A stretch of 64,000 bases of DNA, from positions 78,712,919-78,776,918 of the forward strand of contig CM038465.1 of NCBI GenBank assembly GCA_021464415.1, read 5' to 3'. Origin of the DNA: Lonicera japonica. Taxonomy: Eukaryota; Streptophyta; Magnoliopsida; Dipsacales; Caprifoliaceae. Made by a program: the position numbers and the translations under genes. Of the stretch, positions 1-12,869 are shown piece by piece. How positions within the stretch are numbered: position 1 is the stretch's first letter; every line of letters begins with the position of its first letter. The notes under the pieces are model-generated. The model saw only the letters and a list, made by a program, of their open reading frames with translations, did not search any database and was not told the origin of the DNA.

Positions 1-983
1 GTTTATATTTTTTGTGTAAAATCATGTGTAAGAAAGTTTTGGAACATCTTCGATGGTTGTGTAAAAGTTTATGTGTATATCCTATGTGTCAAACAATTTT
101 TATACAAAACTTGAAGTCTAAAAAAAATATGCTGCAATAGGAATTTTGTAAACTTTTGTGTAAAATTGAAAATAATTAATAAGATATGAACAAATGTTAA
201 ATGCTATTTATTTAAACTTTTTATCATTTTTTTCTTGAAATTATATGTACATAATAATATAATCACAATGGATCTTGATTTATAGATTTTGATGAGTAGA
301 TTAAAGGTTTATAATAAAAATTGAGGAGTGAGAAAGTTGATGTGGCATTGTAAATGAAAAGTGTATTTTACGCTTTCATTTTACACAAAACTCATGTTTA
401 AAAGACTATTGGAGATGAAATTTTTTATAAATTGTGTAAATTTTTCACAAAACGAAATTATTCAATACTATTGGATGCTCTTACATATAAATTATACACA
501 AATCCATTTTGTGTCCAATGGTACTCATGTGTAAAATTTAAATGGACCAATGAAAATCACACAAATGGAATGTATCATTATATGTAATATTCAATATTTT
601 TCTATAAAAAAGTTTTAGACAAAATTTTATAGCCACAATGGATCTTATTTTGTAGCTCTTGATTAGTAGATTTCAAATACATAAATTATATTAAAAACTA
701 ATTTATAAATTTTTAGTTATGTCATTTTAAGTTTTTGTAAAAAAATAAAGAGAGAGAGAGAGAGATGATGTAAATGTGTAAATTGAGTTTGTATTTTACA
801 TAATTATTTTATAGAAATCCTATGTGTCAGTTTCTTAAAATACTGCTAGATACCATTTTCTTTACAAAATGGGACGATTGGAGATGCTCTTACAACATTA
901 TATCTTTTATTTCTTTTTTCCTCGATAGAAGAGAAAAAGAGATTAATCTAGTTTATTATTGGGGAAGCATACTGAGATCTTAA
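1..983. repeat. AT-rich intergenic DNA with MITE remnants
   Basis: No coding signal is seen. The stretch carries two imperfect copies of a block starting with CACAATGGATCTT (near 265 and 636), related to a third block near 23395, and two element-like ends reading TGGATGCTCTTAC (about 472) and TGGAGATGCTCTTAC (about 880). These look like termini of GAGCATCTCCAAT-type MITEs, but I cannot pair the ends or find clean target duplications. Confidence 0.4.
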
Positions 984-1203
984 GGCTCCATTTATAGTAA
1001 CATGGAAAATGAAAATAAAAATAATTAATTTAGGTGAGAAGATGAAAAATAAGTTGAGAGATATGGCGAAATTAACTCTTTTTCCAAGGAGGATAGACAA
1101 CATATAGTCAAAAAAATAAGTATAAGTTAGAGAGTATCTCACCATACACCTCAACTTATAGAGCCATCACTAATAATTTTCATGTTATTATCTAACGGAG
1201 CCT
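984..1203. mobile_element. Tourist-like MITE, family A copy 1
   Basis: Imperfect terminal inverted repeats begin GGCTCCATTTATAGTAACAT on the left and end with the reverse complement of a closely related sequence (ATGTTATTATCTAACGGAGC) on the right. The element is flanked by TAA on both sides (981-983 and 1204-1206), the target duplication typical of PIF/Harbinger Tourist elements. Related copies lie at 13184, 42985 and 53883. A subterminal AAAAATAAGTTGAG-type block is shared among copies. No coding capacity. Confidence 0.65.
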
Positions 1204-1206
1204 TAA

Positions 1207-2553
1207 ATGTCAAATACCCACTTATAGTGCCATCACTAACAACACGAAGAAGTCCGGGAAAAATCTCCTTATTACAAACATAACAAATAAGTCATCATGT
1301 AACAAAGCCATTGACAATAGGACCTGTTATAAGGAAAATCAAATGACCATCGTTAAGAATACAGGAAAAGAGAAATATTATATACTAAATTGATAAATAA
1401 TGAATACGATTCAAGATCTTTTATATAGGGTTAGGAAAGAGGTATAATAATTGAAATATATAATTATGATAAGGAAAGAGATAATCTTAAATAAATATAG
1501 AGATAATCCTAAATCAATTATATGATAACAATATCAATCTATAAGATAAGAGTATCTCCAATGTAACCATTAATCCGGAAAAATTGAGATAACACATATG
1601 CTGAACGGACAGTTTTTAAAAGATGATTTCCAATGCAAAATAGAAGAGAGGGATAGTAATAAGTAGCAGCGCTGGTGTTAAACCAAAAGTAGTTTTAGAA
1701 AACTATTGCAAGGTAAAATGGAGTAGTGGGTAGTGAGTCAATCATTCAACTTTTTTTTTCTTTAGGGTACCCTAAATGATTCAAGCACATGTGATATATA
1801 AGTGAAAACTACTGCGAATTAGGGAGACAGGACACTAATTAAGGAAATTGGCTTTTGATATATAGCTAATACCACAATTATTGTGCCAAAGTATCATGAA
1901 TAAACAGTCCAAGGTAGATAAAAAAGCTAATAATACCAGAAAGATCAACCAGCTTGCTAATTAATAATGTACTCTAGTGGCCCTGAGTACTAGTTATAGT
2001 TAAGTTCATGCGTTATCTCTTTCTTTAAATTCACATTGTGGTAACAACTTAGCCATTTAGAGGTAGACACGAGTGCAATTTGGTTGCATACATACTTTTA
2101 TATAAGTAAGTATAATAAGGAAAAATAATTTTTTAATTCTAAAATGTATAAAATAGAAAAGATTCAATAGCTGAGAGTGCAATATACTTTTTCAAAAGTA
2201 AATAGTATTTTTAATAGAAGTTGCAACAAGTATAATATAAATAGCTATATTATATATGCCTATATATCTTCGTCCATTTTTTGGGCGAACCATTAATATA
2301 ATGTATATATAAAATGTGTACATATGCCTTAGTGGTGAGTAATATCTTCGGTCACTGTTTGGCTCGTGTCAGTAGGAAATTGATAATTCAAGTTAAATTA
2401 ATTAAAGTGTCCCAGAAAAATGCCTCAACTTATGGTCCCTCTCACAGAAAAAAAATAAAAGAAGGATCATGTACGTGCCTCATTCAGTCCTTTGTTGGGG
2501 TTAGGGGACCTCCCATGTTCTTCACTTTCCCAAGAGAATTCAACAAACTCTCC

Positions 2554-2598
<45 letters not shown>

Positions 2599-3013
2599 AT
2601 ATTGAAAGTTGTCACCATTAATTTCATGGTTGAGAGCATATATTCCAATACAAGGGCAAATGAGATACCAACCAATACATCATCATCGATCTATATGGTT
2701 AGATTGGGAAAGTGACCCAATATAATAATCACTTATTAGTCACTTGGGCAAAGTTGATACTAGTCTTAGCTCTTACTCAAACTCACTCATAAAGCATGTA
2801 TATTCAAATAGCCTTAAATAATTATAAACATGTAGAACTCGCTATTCATTCACACCCCCAAATTCGTTTCTCACTAAACAAATCTCTACATTATTATTTA
2901 CAACATTATCTTATATATAATCATCAGGGAAACACAATATATTTTGTTTTTTTCAAACGCATGAAAACCACATAAATAAATAAATTAATTTAATGTACGT
3001 TCAAGAGCCAAAT
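1207..3013. other. Gene-free AT-rich stretch with microsatellites
   Basis: No exon, RNA gene or intact transposon is recognised. A sequence at about 1550 resembling GAGTATCTCCAATG may be another MITE end. A CT run followed by a (TA)n microsatellite occupies about 2552-2595. The segment just below 3014 should contain the 3' UTR and polyadenylation region of the minus-strand USP-like gene. Confidence 0.5.
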
Positions 3014-4313
3014 TCAAGCCAATAGCCAAAAATCTTTATGACGCTTTGTGGTGATCAAATATCCACCCACCTTCCTGCTTTTCCTCCTTACCGCAATTGC
3101 CATGCAACTGGCATTGTTTATGCAATACTCCACCACCCCGCCGCGGGCAGCAAGCTGATTACCTGGCGGCGCCGTCCACATCATCAAAAGCCGCCATGCG
3201 GTCATGGACCTTTTCTTCTTCTGCCCTAGAATCAGTAGTGCCACCTCTTGCTTCTTTGCCTCTCCTACTATGGTTGGACCTTTCTCTTTCCCTTGTGCTA
3301 TTGCTACCTCAATTTCTACCTGTGACGACAAAATTAAAACCCGTACTACAATCGATAGTCATACATTAATAATTAATGTAAGTTTTTGGAGATTAATGGG
3401 GGTGGAGTAGTATACTCTGTCAGTCAGACCCAGTTCCACCTTAATTTTTGAACTTCAAAAAAAGAACTTGCCAGTAGTTAGCTAGGTAGAGTACGTTGGG
3501 GATGGTCAAAATTAGCCTATCATATCTATGTAAATTGGTTAGAGGTATGGCTCGCTATATATATCTCACATGCAGGATCAATTTCTTAAATTATAAGTGT
3601 TTTATTCTTTTCGGACATAATCAATTGTACCAAATTATAATACTTTATAAAAAAAAAGTATATATTCTCAAGCATCAATTATGTTGATATTACATTGAGA
3701 ATTATTAATGATCAAAAGGCTCGATCATGTAAATTCAAAACCCACCTCAGGTCTCTTCAATTTACAAGAATTCTTCATAGAAGAAAGAAATTGAGGAACT
3801 TTATGCGCCATCTCCTTGCTAGACTCTTCACCTGTAACTTTAACAAACACCATAAATCCTTTTGTTATCTTTCTCCATTAAAATCAAGATAATTACATAT
3901 ATACACATATGTTTGTGTGTGTATATATACATATATAGAGAGAGAGAGAGAGAATTGAGGAGGAGGAGGAGGGGGGTCCAACCTTGTTTAGAAGAAGAAG
4001 GCTTGGTCACATAGAGAAGAATGAGTTTATCTTGGTTCTGAACAGTGTGAGTTAATGCCCAATGTACTGCATTCTTGGCTTCAATGCTGGTATCGACCAC
4101 TATCATTATTTTCCTCCCACTCACTAATACCTCTGTTTTGGCATCACCACCACCACAATTATCTTCTCTAACATCCCCGCAACTTTTAATGTTCTCGTCA
4201 ATTTTAGGTGAATTCGCGTCGACTTTGAATTGTATAGGTGGCGAACGAACTCGCACATGAGGCCTAATCCGGTTTAAACAGAAATTAGGCATTTTTACCC
4301 CTGTTCTGACCAT
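3014..4313 (-). CDS. Universal stress protein-like (adenine nucleotide alpha hydrolase-like) protein, 3 exons
   Basis: Coding exons read 3983-4313, 3746-3831 and 3014-3319 on the minus strand, giving 240 residues. Both introns have GT-AG borders (donors GTTGGA and GTGGGT; acceptors TTACAG and TCACAG), and the 331, 86 and 306 nt exons close in frame at a TGA. A basic N-terminus (PNFCLNRIRPHVRVRSPP) precedes a USP-like alpha/beta fold: first strand KIMIVVDTSIEAKNAVHWAL, then LILLYVTKP, and late strand VALLILGQKKKR. This is the small plant family annotated as adenine nucleotide alpha hydrolase-like. The canonical USP nucleotide motif G-2x-G-9x-G(S/T) is not evident, so ATP binding is uncertain and the biochemical role is unknown. 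I chose the ATG at 4313 because the frame upstream (to an ATG at 4463) is a low-complexity GAA-derived poly-Phe tract more likely to be leader. A second in-frame ATG lies at 4292. Confidence 0.85.
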
Positions 4314-4359
4314 TTTAGTAAAAAAAAAAAATGGGTCTAAACAAGAAGGTATGTAGAAG

Positions 4360-4385
4360 AAGAAGAAGAAGAAGAAGAAGAAGAT
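4360..4385. repeat. (GAA)n microsatellite in the USP-like gene leader
   Basis: About eight GAA units (TTC on the coding strand) lie just upstream of the chosen start of the USP-like gene. The frame stays open through it and would encode poly-Phe if translation began at 4463. It is more simply a pyrimidine-rich 5' UTR tract. Confidence 0.7.
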
Positions 4386-4479
4386 AAATGAAGAAAGGGT
4401 TGGGATTAGGACTTGCATATGATATTGGTGAACCAACCAACCACCAATAATGGCATGGGCCATGGTTCTTTCTCTCTTT

Positions 4480-5267
4480 TTTGCTCTTTTGCAGTTTTAA
4501 TCATTTTGGTTCTACGTTGCTTTTTAATTTTAACGTCTGTGGGGCTATATCTCAACGTGCCTGTAATGAAGCTCTAGACCCCATCCTCACTCGAGACTAA
4601 TTCCTTTTATGTTTATAAAATATTGTCGATGTCTGTCCCTATTAAAAACTCTTATTTGTAAAAAGAAGACGTCATGTATGAATATTCATTTATGCCGTCT
4701 ATTTATTTCATGCATGAATTCTTAATGTGTATATTTAATGCCCGCGTTAAATTAATTTTGATTTTTAAAGTTTTTGTTAGCTTATCTAGTATGTCTCTAG
4801 AGTTGATAGGGATATATATATATATATGTAATTTCCATCATGATAGTTCTGAACATATTTTGTGATATGGTGTGATTTAAAGAATCTTTATAATGTTATT
4901 TTAGGACAAAATCATCCGGGAGACAAAATAATATTTTATTGAATAAGTTGTTAACCACATGTAGATGTGATATGTCTCTGCCAAAATTAGGGGCAGAACA
5001 ACATCTTCAAATCAAGCACTTGTGTTGAATTGTTATTTGGAATTTGTGAGACTGAAACCATTAAAACTGACACAACCCTTAATTTCACGGGTTTTACATT
5101 TAGCTTGAGGATATATTTTTCCTTAAAACAACAAAACCCTAGTTAAATCCTAATGCGCGCGCATAACAGAATTATCCACGACAAGGTCCCAAATTGAATA
5201 GTTCACACTTATGGAACAAATACAGAACAAGAATCTTATAGAAAACTATTTAGGACTTTGCTAGCTT
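4480..5267. other. Upstream region of the USP-like gene, otherwise empty
   Basis: This is intergenic DNA between the divergent USP-like (minus) and RING (plus) genes. It should hold the USP-like promoter, but I see no convincing TATA box or motif cluster. A short (TA)n run is at 4813-4826. Confidence 0.4.
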
Positions 5268-6306
5268 CAAAGTCTGTAACTTTATTAAAAGTTACAGACA
5301 AATCTCAATCACATATTGGTCAACATATTAAAGTCAAATAAAATTTTAATTTAAGTTTATAATTACACAATTTCACCTTCATTTTTTATTATTAATATTT
5401 TAAATCCTATTATTAACCTCACGTAAGTTGAAATTTTCTTATTAATTCATTTACAAACTGTTAATTACTTTTATATTAAAAAAACTAATTAAAATAAAAT
5501 ATTTATATTTTAAGAATTCCAAATTAAGGATTTTGTAATTTTTTTTTATGTACCAAATAGAAGATATTAATTTTCATCACAAGTTTAAGGAAGTTGACCA
5601 CTCCCACTCAAACTCATCTTTAATAGAAAACAAAAAACTATTACAATTAAAACTATAATTAAGATTAGGAGTCTATTTTATCTTTTGCACAAATCCATCC
5701 ATATTATATTTATATAATTATTAACTTTTAAAACAATTATGAATAGTAATGCTCACATACTCCTTCAACCTACGGCTTCAACAAATCAAGCATAAAAAAT
5801 CTTGACGACGCACAAAATACCTAAAATTTTGGGTGATGTTAAGGAAATTTATATTTAGTGACAAAACTATAAATTTCGTAAACAAATTTCATAAATAGTT
5901 AAATGTGTGGCGCATTTATCTATGAGTTTTGTGAAAATTGAGATGATTAGTTCATCATTTCTCTTTTAGAATATTCAAAAAAATAATTCATAGATAGTTA
6001 TGTTCAATCCCATTTTTAATTTTAAAAAAAAGTATATTTATTTAATTACTAAAAGTGAAGAGTTACTTCAATACTTTTTTTAAAAAAAAAAAACAAACAC
6101 TTTTGGTGGAGGGGAGGAGATGGGAGTTAACTTATATTTAAAAATTTAAAGATATTTTTTAAAGTAGAATTTATAATATTTTATGGATTAAACTGTTAAA
6201 ATAAAAAGAAGGATACATTTGATAATTATTGAAAATTAAATTTGAAAAAAAAAGGCAAGAACGTGTGGCCAGAATGGTCTGTAAGTTTAAAAAACTTACA
6301 GACTTT
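5268..6306. mobile_element. Possible TIR element bounded by palindromic hairpins
   Basis: Each end carries a short near-perfect palindrome of the form GTCTGTAASTTT - spacer - AAASTTACAGAC (about 5270-5301 and 6278-6304). Because the ends are inverted copies of each other, the interval may be a roughly 1-kb non-autonomous TIR or foldback element. No clear target duplication flanks it and the interior is AT-rich with no coding frame. Two independent solo palindromes are an alternative. Confidence 0.35.
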
Positions 6307-7504
6307 TACTCTATCATTTTCCAACTATTTAAGTTTCATTTAGATAACAACTTACATGTAAGAAAATTGTAGTAGATATGTTTAATTGGACATAGATACT
6401 AACAACTATGAGTGTATTGTGAATAAAATTATAAACATCCATAAATGATGTTATTATATACAAATATTTTGTAACAAGCATAATATATAGTAGTCTCCTA
6501 CTTTGATTGCATTATTAATGTCATAACAATAAATTATTGAATTCTATTTTATTAATTTATAAATGATCGAGATCATTAACTATTTATTTTATCAAGCATA
6601 AATATATATAAGTATTCATTCATAAAGAGCATTTAGGTTGGAATCCCATTATCCTCAGACTGCGACTTAAATTTTAAAAAATTAAAAATTCTAGAGCAGT
6701 ATATTATTGTTTAAAAACCTCTTACCATCGAAACGCCCATTTGGACTGGGCCACGTAATAGGGCTTTGGGGTAGCTATTTACATCCCGTCTGGCCTGGTT
6801 CGTTGATTAGTCCTGCATGATCCATTGAAGTTTGGGCCGGGGGTCAAGCCTAGCCCGTTGTTGGGCAATATCTATTTTTTAAAACAATAATATTTATTTG
6901 TGATTGGAACTTTGAGGTCGTAAAATTTGAGTCTTTTGAGTTAATCATCTAATATTATATAACCCCTTATCCAGTAATAGTAAAGAAAGGATATAATCAA
7001 ATTTAATACCCTAGTATTTATCACTAACAATTTTAGGTAAACAAAAAAATTGTTATATTAAATGTGGTCACCATGCATGTATTATTTTCAAAAAATCTTA
7101 TCACAATTTATTATAATAAATTTGACACATTGATTTGTTAGATATTTATTTCTGCATAATAGCACTCTTGTATTTTAGGATTAGATTCGTTCCTTTAAAC
7201 CTAATGTGTATTGTACTTTGAAATATTATATGCAACTTAATTAACGGATTATTGACAAGATATTTTAAACCCATAAGTAACAACTGACGAGTTTAAACTA
7301 TAATTTTTTATTTTATTTTTAGGGTCTGAATAATAAAGAATACTTCAAATAACATAAATACTTTCTTTCTAGGCAGATCCAAAGCTTATTTTGGTGCTAA
7401 CGTACTATAATTTAATAATACATTGCTGTGCTACAAATTAAGGATTGAGAGCGAAAAGTTTGTTTTCAAAATAAAGTTTTTTTTTTTTTTTTTTTAAGAT
7501 TCCA
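6307..7504. other. Gene-free stretch upstream of the RING gene
   Basis: Mostly AT-rich. A GC-richer patch at about 6730-6875 with repeated GGGC/GGCC words (for example TTTGGGCCGGGGGTCAAGCC) looks like half of a decayed transposon end, but its partner is not found. A 20-base T run lies near 7478-7496, just before the proposed TATA box. Confidence 0.4.
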
Positions 7505-7513
7505 TATATAAAA
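7505..7513 (+). promoter_or_regulatory. Candidate TATA box of the RING-H2 gene
   Basis: TATATAAAAG at about 7505-7514 is a good TATA match, followed by purine-rich leader sequence (GAGGAGAGATAG, then GGAGGGGAGGGGAGGAGAGG near 7592-7611). It is about 1 kb upstream of the start codon, so the 5' UTR probably contains an intron; a plausible acceptor (GCTGGTGTAG) ends at 8491, 18 bases before the ATG. Confidence 0.4.
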
Positions 7514-8509
7514 GGTATGTGCCAAAATTTGTTAGTAGAAGAGGAGAGATAGCTTAAACGCGGCGGAAAATCCTAAAACCCCGGCCAAAACGGAGGGGAG
7601 GGGAGGAGAGGAGAGGAGATAAAAAGACATATATAGTCGATCGAAGATTACCCCTCCTCCTGTGAGAGTCTAGTCTTTTTCCCTTTTACGTATTAAATTA
7701 AATTAAATGTATATATGCATATTATTTTTGTCTTCTCCAGTTAATTTCACACAGTTCCTACACATGCATGTTATTATTTATTTTGCTGCTTTTGGGTAAT
7801 TTTACTTATTATTAGGATAGGTTTCATTCAAACCTGGCCGGCCTGGAATCTTCTTCTTTCTCACGATCATAGCTAGCTAGTTACTTATGGAGTTGAATGA
7901 GTATTGCTTGATATTCATACTGCTCATCGATCTCTATTGCTTAAGTTATTAATTTTGGGCTGATTCCAAAATTCAGCTAAATTACTTTATTCACGTAAGT
8001 TACGTACGATATGATCAATCTTTGACTTACCAATTTTTTTATGGCTACACTTAGTTTTAATATAATAATATAATTATATAGGAAATTAGAAGAGTTATCT
8101 TTTAATTTGCCACATCCCAAAAGAAACAACTATTTGTTAAAAATCTTAATCAGCCTCAGGGAGTTTGGTACTACCTATTTTTACACTTTTAATTTAATTT
8201 AATAATTTATGTGATCATTCAATTCTTCTTGTTTACTCCCTCAATCACAATCTCACTTTGGTGTTATCTTTCACAATGGTGTTTGCGCTAATTCCTATTT
8301 TTGCAACAACATTAATTAATATGAACAAAAGGCTTACCTTTTAAAATACTTTTCACATTTTTTTTTACCTAGGTCAACAGGGACCTTAATCTTGTCTAAT
8401 TGGTATTGGAACCTTTATTATGTGTGCCTTTGTTTGTTTTACTTTTTTTAGAATTGCTTAATTAGGAGACCTTCTTAATTAGCTGGTGTAGGAATTTTGG
8501 AGCTGCATC

Positions 8510-11377
8510 ATGGGTTCTCTTTGTTGTTGTTTCCACACCAGCGATGTTGAAGAAACCGCACACTCAAATGGTTCGAATAATAGGAGTTGTTTGGATAATT
8601 TCTTAATGAAAAAGGTATTTTTGTGGACTCCCTTTCTTTTATGTTAATCTTCAGTGTTATCTATTTCTCTTTATAAAAGGTTGAATCCGGTAAAAATAAA
8701 TTTTGATCTCTTGGGACTTTTACTCATCGCGTGTACATCTGGTTGGCACTTTGTTGTGTTTTTATTTGTTATCAGTGTTCTAAATTGTGTATACGAATTA
8801 AATATTATTCTACTGGAAATTTATTATGAGTATTTTCTTAATACAAAACATACAACATATGGTAAATTATGTGCCGGGCATGGGCAGCATTCGAGTTCTA
8901 GTCCCACACATCTCAGCCGGCCAGCATTACCTGGTAAAACTTGCTGAATAATTTCTATTTGCAGCTCCATACTGAAACAAACTTCACCTAGTCAGCAATA
9001 ATCTATAATGATAGTTAGGATAGAAATAAAAGTAGTTAAGATGCTCCAATACAATGTTCAGCATCTCCTTGTCAGCTTATCTCTATTTATCAGATAATTA
9101 ATCTGGTCGTATCTAGGACTTCAAGATTTTCGGGGTAACCAAGGATTTTCTTTGGAATTTTCTCAATAACAAAACAAAATTTATTGGTCCATAGGAGCTG
9201 CGTTCTATTTTTTTCTAAATTTGAGAAAATTATATGAAGAGGTTACTCTGATTGCTCTTGCTTTCTTGTGCACCACTAAAATAAAACACATTTGATCAAT
9301 TTCTTATTTTGAGAAAAAGAGGTTTTTGTAATCTTTGTTTTACCTCTTAGTTGGCCTAGTGATTGTGAATAGGCCACATCAATAGGAAGCGAAGTTTGAC
9401 AAAGAATAAATATATTTTGTCTCCTCTTATAAATGCATCTGTCTAGAGTGTTTTTTTTTAAAGGGAGGCGTAAATCTCTCCCTTTAAGTACAAACAAAGA
9501 AAACCTTACCCCAAACCACCCTTGGCGAGACTCGAACCCGGGATCTCTCCTAGGTTCAAGTAGGCGCCTCTCCAACTAGGCTAATCCACTTGCTCTCTTC
9601 CTATAGTATTTACTCCTCAGAGTTGAAGATAGAAGGCCCGTTTGGTTCTAGGTGAATTTTGTTTTCTTTTTCTTGATTTGGCTTTGACTTTTTCACTAGA
9701 TTGCATAATTATGGGTGAAATTTACCCAAAATAGGTGAAATATATTTCATCCTGAACCAAATGGCCCTAAAAGTGAAGGTTTACAAGGTCAACCAAACCT
9801 TAGCATTTTTGTGAATCTAACTTGAATAGTCTAGCATCCTTTATCGAATTGTCTAATATGTAGGTGGGCTTAAATTCGGTTGGACATGTCACATGAGGTG
9901 TAAGGGGCGAGTTTCTTTGTAAAGGAATCTTGAATTTCTTATTACGAATTAAATTTTTGAGTTTTAGAGTGATTTACCTTCAATTGTGATATTTGCAACA
10001 GTATGAAGCTCTATTTGCCAGAGAAGAAGTGCATACGACTCCTTCATCTGATCAAGGGGCATCCTCAAATTCTCTAGCACCAGTTAACAGCTCAACCGAC
10101 ATTACTAGGACCAATGGATTTTCACAACCGCAAAACAATGTTATAATTAGGGGACCAGATAAAGACACCGATCATTTGCGCATGGGACCAGAACCACTGG
10201 AAGGACACACTTGTCAATTAATCCCAAATTTGTTAAGTCGAAGACGTAAACCAAATGGATCTCATTGTGAAGGAGGGTCAGAAGAATGTGGTTCTCAATC
10301 CTCTGTGAAGGACTTGTCATCAACAGTGGATTCATGCGCCTATTTTTCCTCAGAGGACGAGGACGACTGTCCTACATGCCTTGAAGGTACTTTGTGTTTT
10401 AAGTAAAGTTGACAAGTTAATTATAGGTAGATTATGTTATTTTGAATAATTATTTACACTTCAATATTTGTAATGTTTTTTAACAGAATATACCCCAGAG
10501 AATCCAAAGATTATGACAAAATGTTCGCACCATTATCACCTTAGTTGTATCCTCGAGTGGATGGAGAGAAGTGAAACCTGTCCTGTTTGTGGCATGGTAA
10601 CATGTTTCTTCTTGTTTGAAGCATTATACTGAATAATTTTACTTACCAGTCCCTCCGTCTCAAATTAAGACCCTCATTTCCTTTTCAGGATATTATCAAT
10701 GTGCCAAATCTCACAACATAAAAGTTGTATCCTACACCTTTGATTTTGTTGAAATTAGTAATTTTTTGAAAAACATCAAAGTCAAAGTGGAGGGAATATT
10801 TTGAGAATAAACGCTTTATATATATTGTTGGCCCTGTTATCATCCGAAGTTGGTCAAATTCAAGATGCGCAAGTAATGTTGAAAATTGACATGATATTTG
10901 ATAGGTTTGCAAACCAAAGGCACCATCTGATGAAAATAAGACTTATCTTAATATAACTACGTTGTTAATAAGATAAGGATGCAAAGATTATGTTGATAGG
11001 CTTACAATCTAAAACACACGAAATTTGACATAATATTTGTGACATGGACGATGTAAATCAATTAATTAATGATGAAAAGATAAAAAGGATTTGTGATCAG
11101 GTCAAGGCGCGGCTAGGATGCTATATATATGATGTGGGATATTGGAAACTTTTTACGAGTTTTAGCTTAAACTGGCAATCTCTATTTTGGGTTATGAGAG
11201 TTTTAGATCTATTTTCTTAGTCAAGAGCCTTATGGTTCAGCACGTACCACCAGCAGACCTATTGCTTCATAGAGGTACATCATGCACTGGTTATTGATTT
11301 GCATCCTTTTAAGGCCAGCTTCTATAGTGTATAACAGCGCGTGTTGATTGGACAGTCTAAAATTCCTTTGGCAAAAA

Positions 11378-11415
<38 letters not shown>

Positions 11416-11650
11416 ACAAAGTAGCACGCTAAATTAAACAAAAGAACATGTCAATTCTTATAAATTTGCGAACCAGAATGAAAATAAGAAAAGGCTTTAG
11501 AAAGTAGGCAAAAAGACTCTATCTGTTTCGTATTATAACTAGCAAAGTTTCTTATCTTTTTTATTCGTACTGTCATATACAGTATATTGCATTTTGACCG
11601 TCTTTGGTATTGCTTTTTCTCAGATAATGGAATTTGATGAGACTACATGA
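8510..11650 (+). CDS. C-terminal RING-H2 finger protein, probable E3 ubiquitin ligase, 4 exons
   Basis: Exons 8510-8614, 10002-10386, 10487-10596 and 11624-11650 encode 208 residues. All introns are GT-AG and phases close exactly (105, 385, 110 and 27 nt). The N-terminus MGSLCCCFHTSD has a Gly at position 2 and clustered Cys, compatible with myristoylation and palmitoylation (inference). The middle is hydrophilic and Ser-rich. A SSEDEDDCPTCLEEY segment leads into the RING: CPTC, then KCSHHYHLSC (C-x-H-x2-H-x2-C), then CPVC, the C3H2C3 RING-H2 pattern with all eight ligands present. The last exon adds only IMEFDETT. From memory this layout matches the plant family around Arabidopsis At3g02290 and At5g15790. 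Such proteins recruit an E2 to ubiquitylate substrates; the substrate is unknown. Introns 1 and 3 are large and hold transposon insertions. Confidence 0.9.
9451..9596 (-). mobile_element. tRNA-derived SINE in intron 1 of the RING gene
   Basis: Read on the minus strand, it has an A-box-like sequence (ATTAGCCTAGTTGGAGAGGC) followed about 40 bases later by a B box (GGGTTCGAGTCTCGCC), then a non-tRNA body ending in an A run. This is the layout of plant tRNA-derived SINEs. There is no tRNA cloverleaf, so it is not a working tRNA gene. Target duplications are not clear. Confidence 0.65.
9636..9767. mobile_element. Small MITE in intron 1 of the RING gene
   Basis: About 130 bp with inverted ends, AGGCCCGTTTGGTTCTAGG on the left and CTGAACCAAATGGCCCT on the right. 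The size and GGGCCNTTTGGTTC ends fit a common plant MITE type. The superfamily cannot be fixed because the target duplication is unclear. Confidence 0.5.
10648..10800. mobile_element. Stowaway-like MITE in intron 3 of the RING gene
   Basis: The left end contains CCCTCCGTCTCAAATTAAGA and the right end AAAGTCAAAGTGGAGGGAAT, the familiar Stowaway (Tc1/mariner) termini that pair as CTCCCTCCGT and ACGGAGGGAG with decay. It lies about 50 bp after the exon 3 donor. No coding frame. Confidence 0.55.
11382..11411. repeat. (AT)n microsatellite in intron 3 of the RING gene
   Basis: A nearly pure AT dinucleotide run of about 15 units. No function is implied. Confidence 0.8.
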
Positions 11651-12833
11651 CAAGAAGGTAAGAAACTGCAAACATTGTTAAAGGTGCATACTTAATTGGT
11701 CGGATTTTTTTAATTTAAGAGTTGGTAAATATACGGCATTTAATTTAGGAGCTGTTCTCTTTATCAGGATCATTTTTTCCTAAATAATTTGATCATTTGA
11801 TATGATATTAGATTCGTTTTAGATGAAGTTCAGTGAAGAAAGGTTTGAAAGATATTGCAGACATATTTCTTCTCTCTTTTTTCCCCCTTCTTAGATGTGT
11901 GTGTTGGAATTAGCACAATCCTCGGTAATGAAACACTTTTTTGTATTTTTTTTTTGGGGGGGGAGGATTTTAATCCACTTCAAAAATTTTATGGTTAAAT
12001 AAAAGTAGGTTTTTGGCTATTTATTTATTACGTACAATCTAGATTGAGGTTCTCTTTGGTTACCTATATATTAATTTTGCGGGAGTACTGTTTGATTAGC
12101 AGGAAAAATGAAGGATCTCGTGTTTGGTTGACGTTGTAAATGAAAATACTTATTTATTTTAATTATGATTTTTATATTTTGATGCAAATTAATTATATAC
12201 TAGAAACTTGTGCAATTGATTTTCATCCTATCTAATGCCAACCAAACATGCACACAATACGATGTTTGCAAAAAAAAAAACACTTTTGAGAATAATTTCT
12301 AGTACATCGAGTTTTCACTTAACCAAGCATAAGAAGAAAATGACTTCTTTTTTTTTTTTAATCTTTTTGTATAAGGGATGCATTCTTGTGTTAGACTCGC
12401 AACTCAAACCGAGAGGGATTCTTTAGAACCTTGCATCTCACTTTTTGTAAGATTTTACAACAATTTTTCTTCCCAACCTAGATGTCAAAATTCATAATAC
12501 TTCTTCTGCTTTAAATTAAAAATCTAATTTTAACTTTAAACATCGAAGAAAAGTGGGGTCTTAATGATAGAGGTAACTACCTTATTAATCGACAATAATA
12601 TCGCACTATTTCTTGACCCAATTATTTTTCTTTCATCTTAACGCAATTCATTCCACAAGTGTCTACTGTTACTATCTTGTTTATACAAGCATTGCATTAT
12701 GAGATAAATTCGATTTGAAGGTGATGAGAGACTGGAATTTGAGAGTTGCCTTATCGAGAGACAAATATCCAACAACTAATACAGCAATATTACTATAACA
12801 CGTCCCATATCAACAACAGTCTCATTTTGATGC

Positions 12834-12869
<36 letters not shown>

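Noticed and set aside
9276..9575. Minus-strand frame of 99 codons containing ERRLLEPRRDPGFESRQG
   Set aside because: It is translation of the SINE A and B boxes and flanking intron; not a gene.
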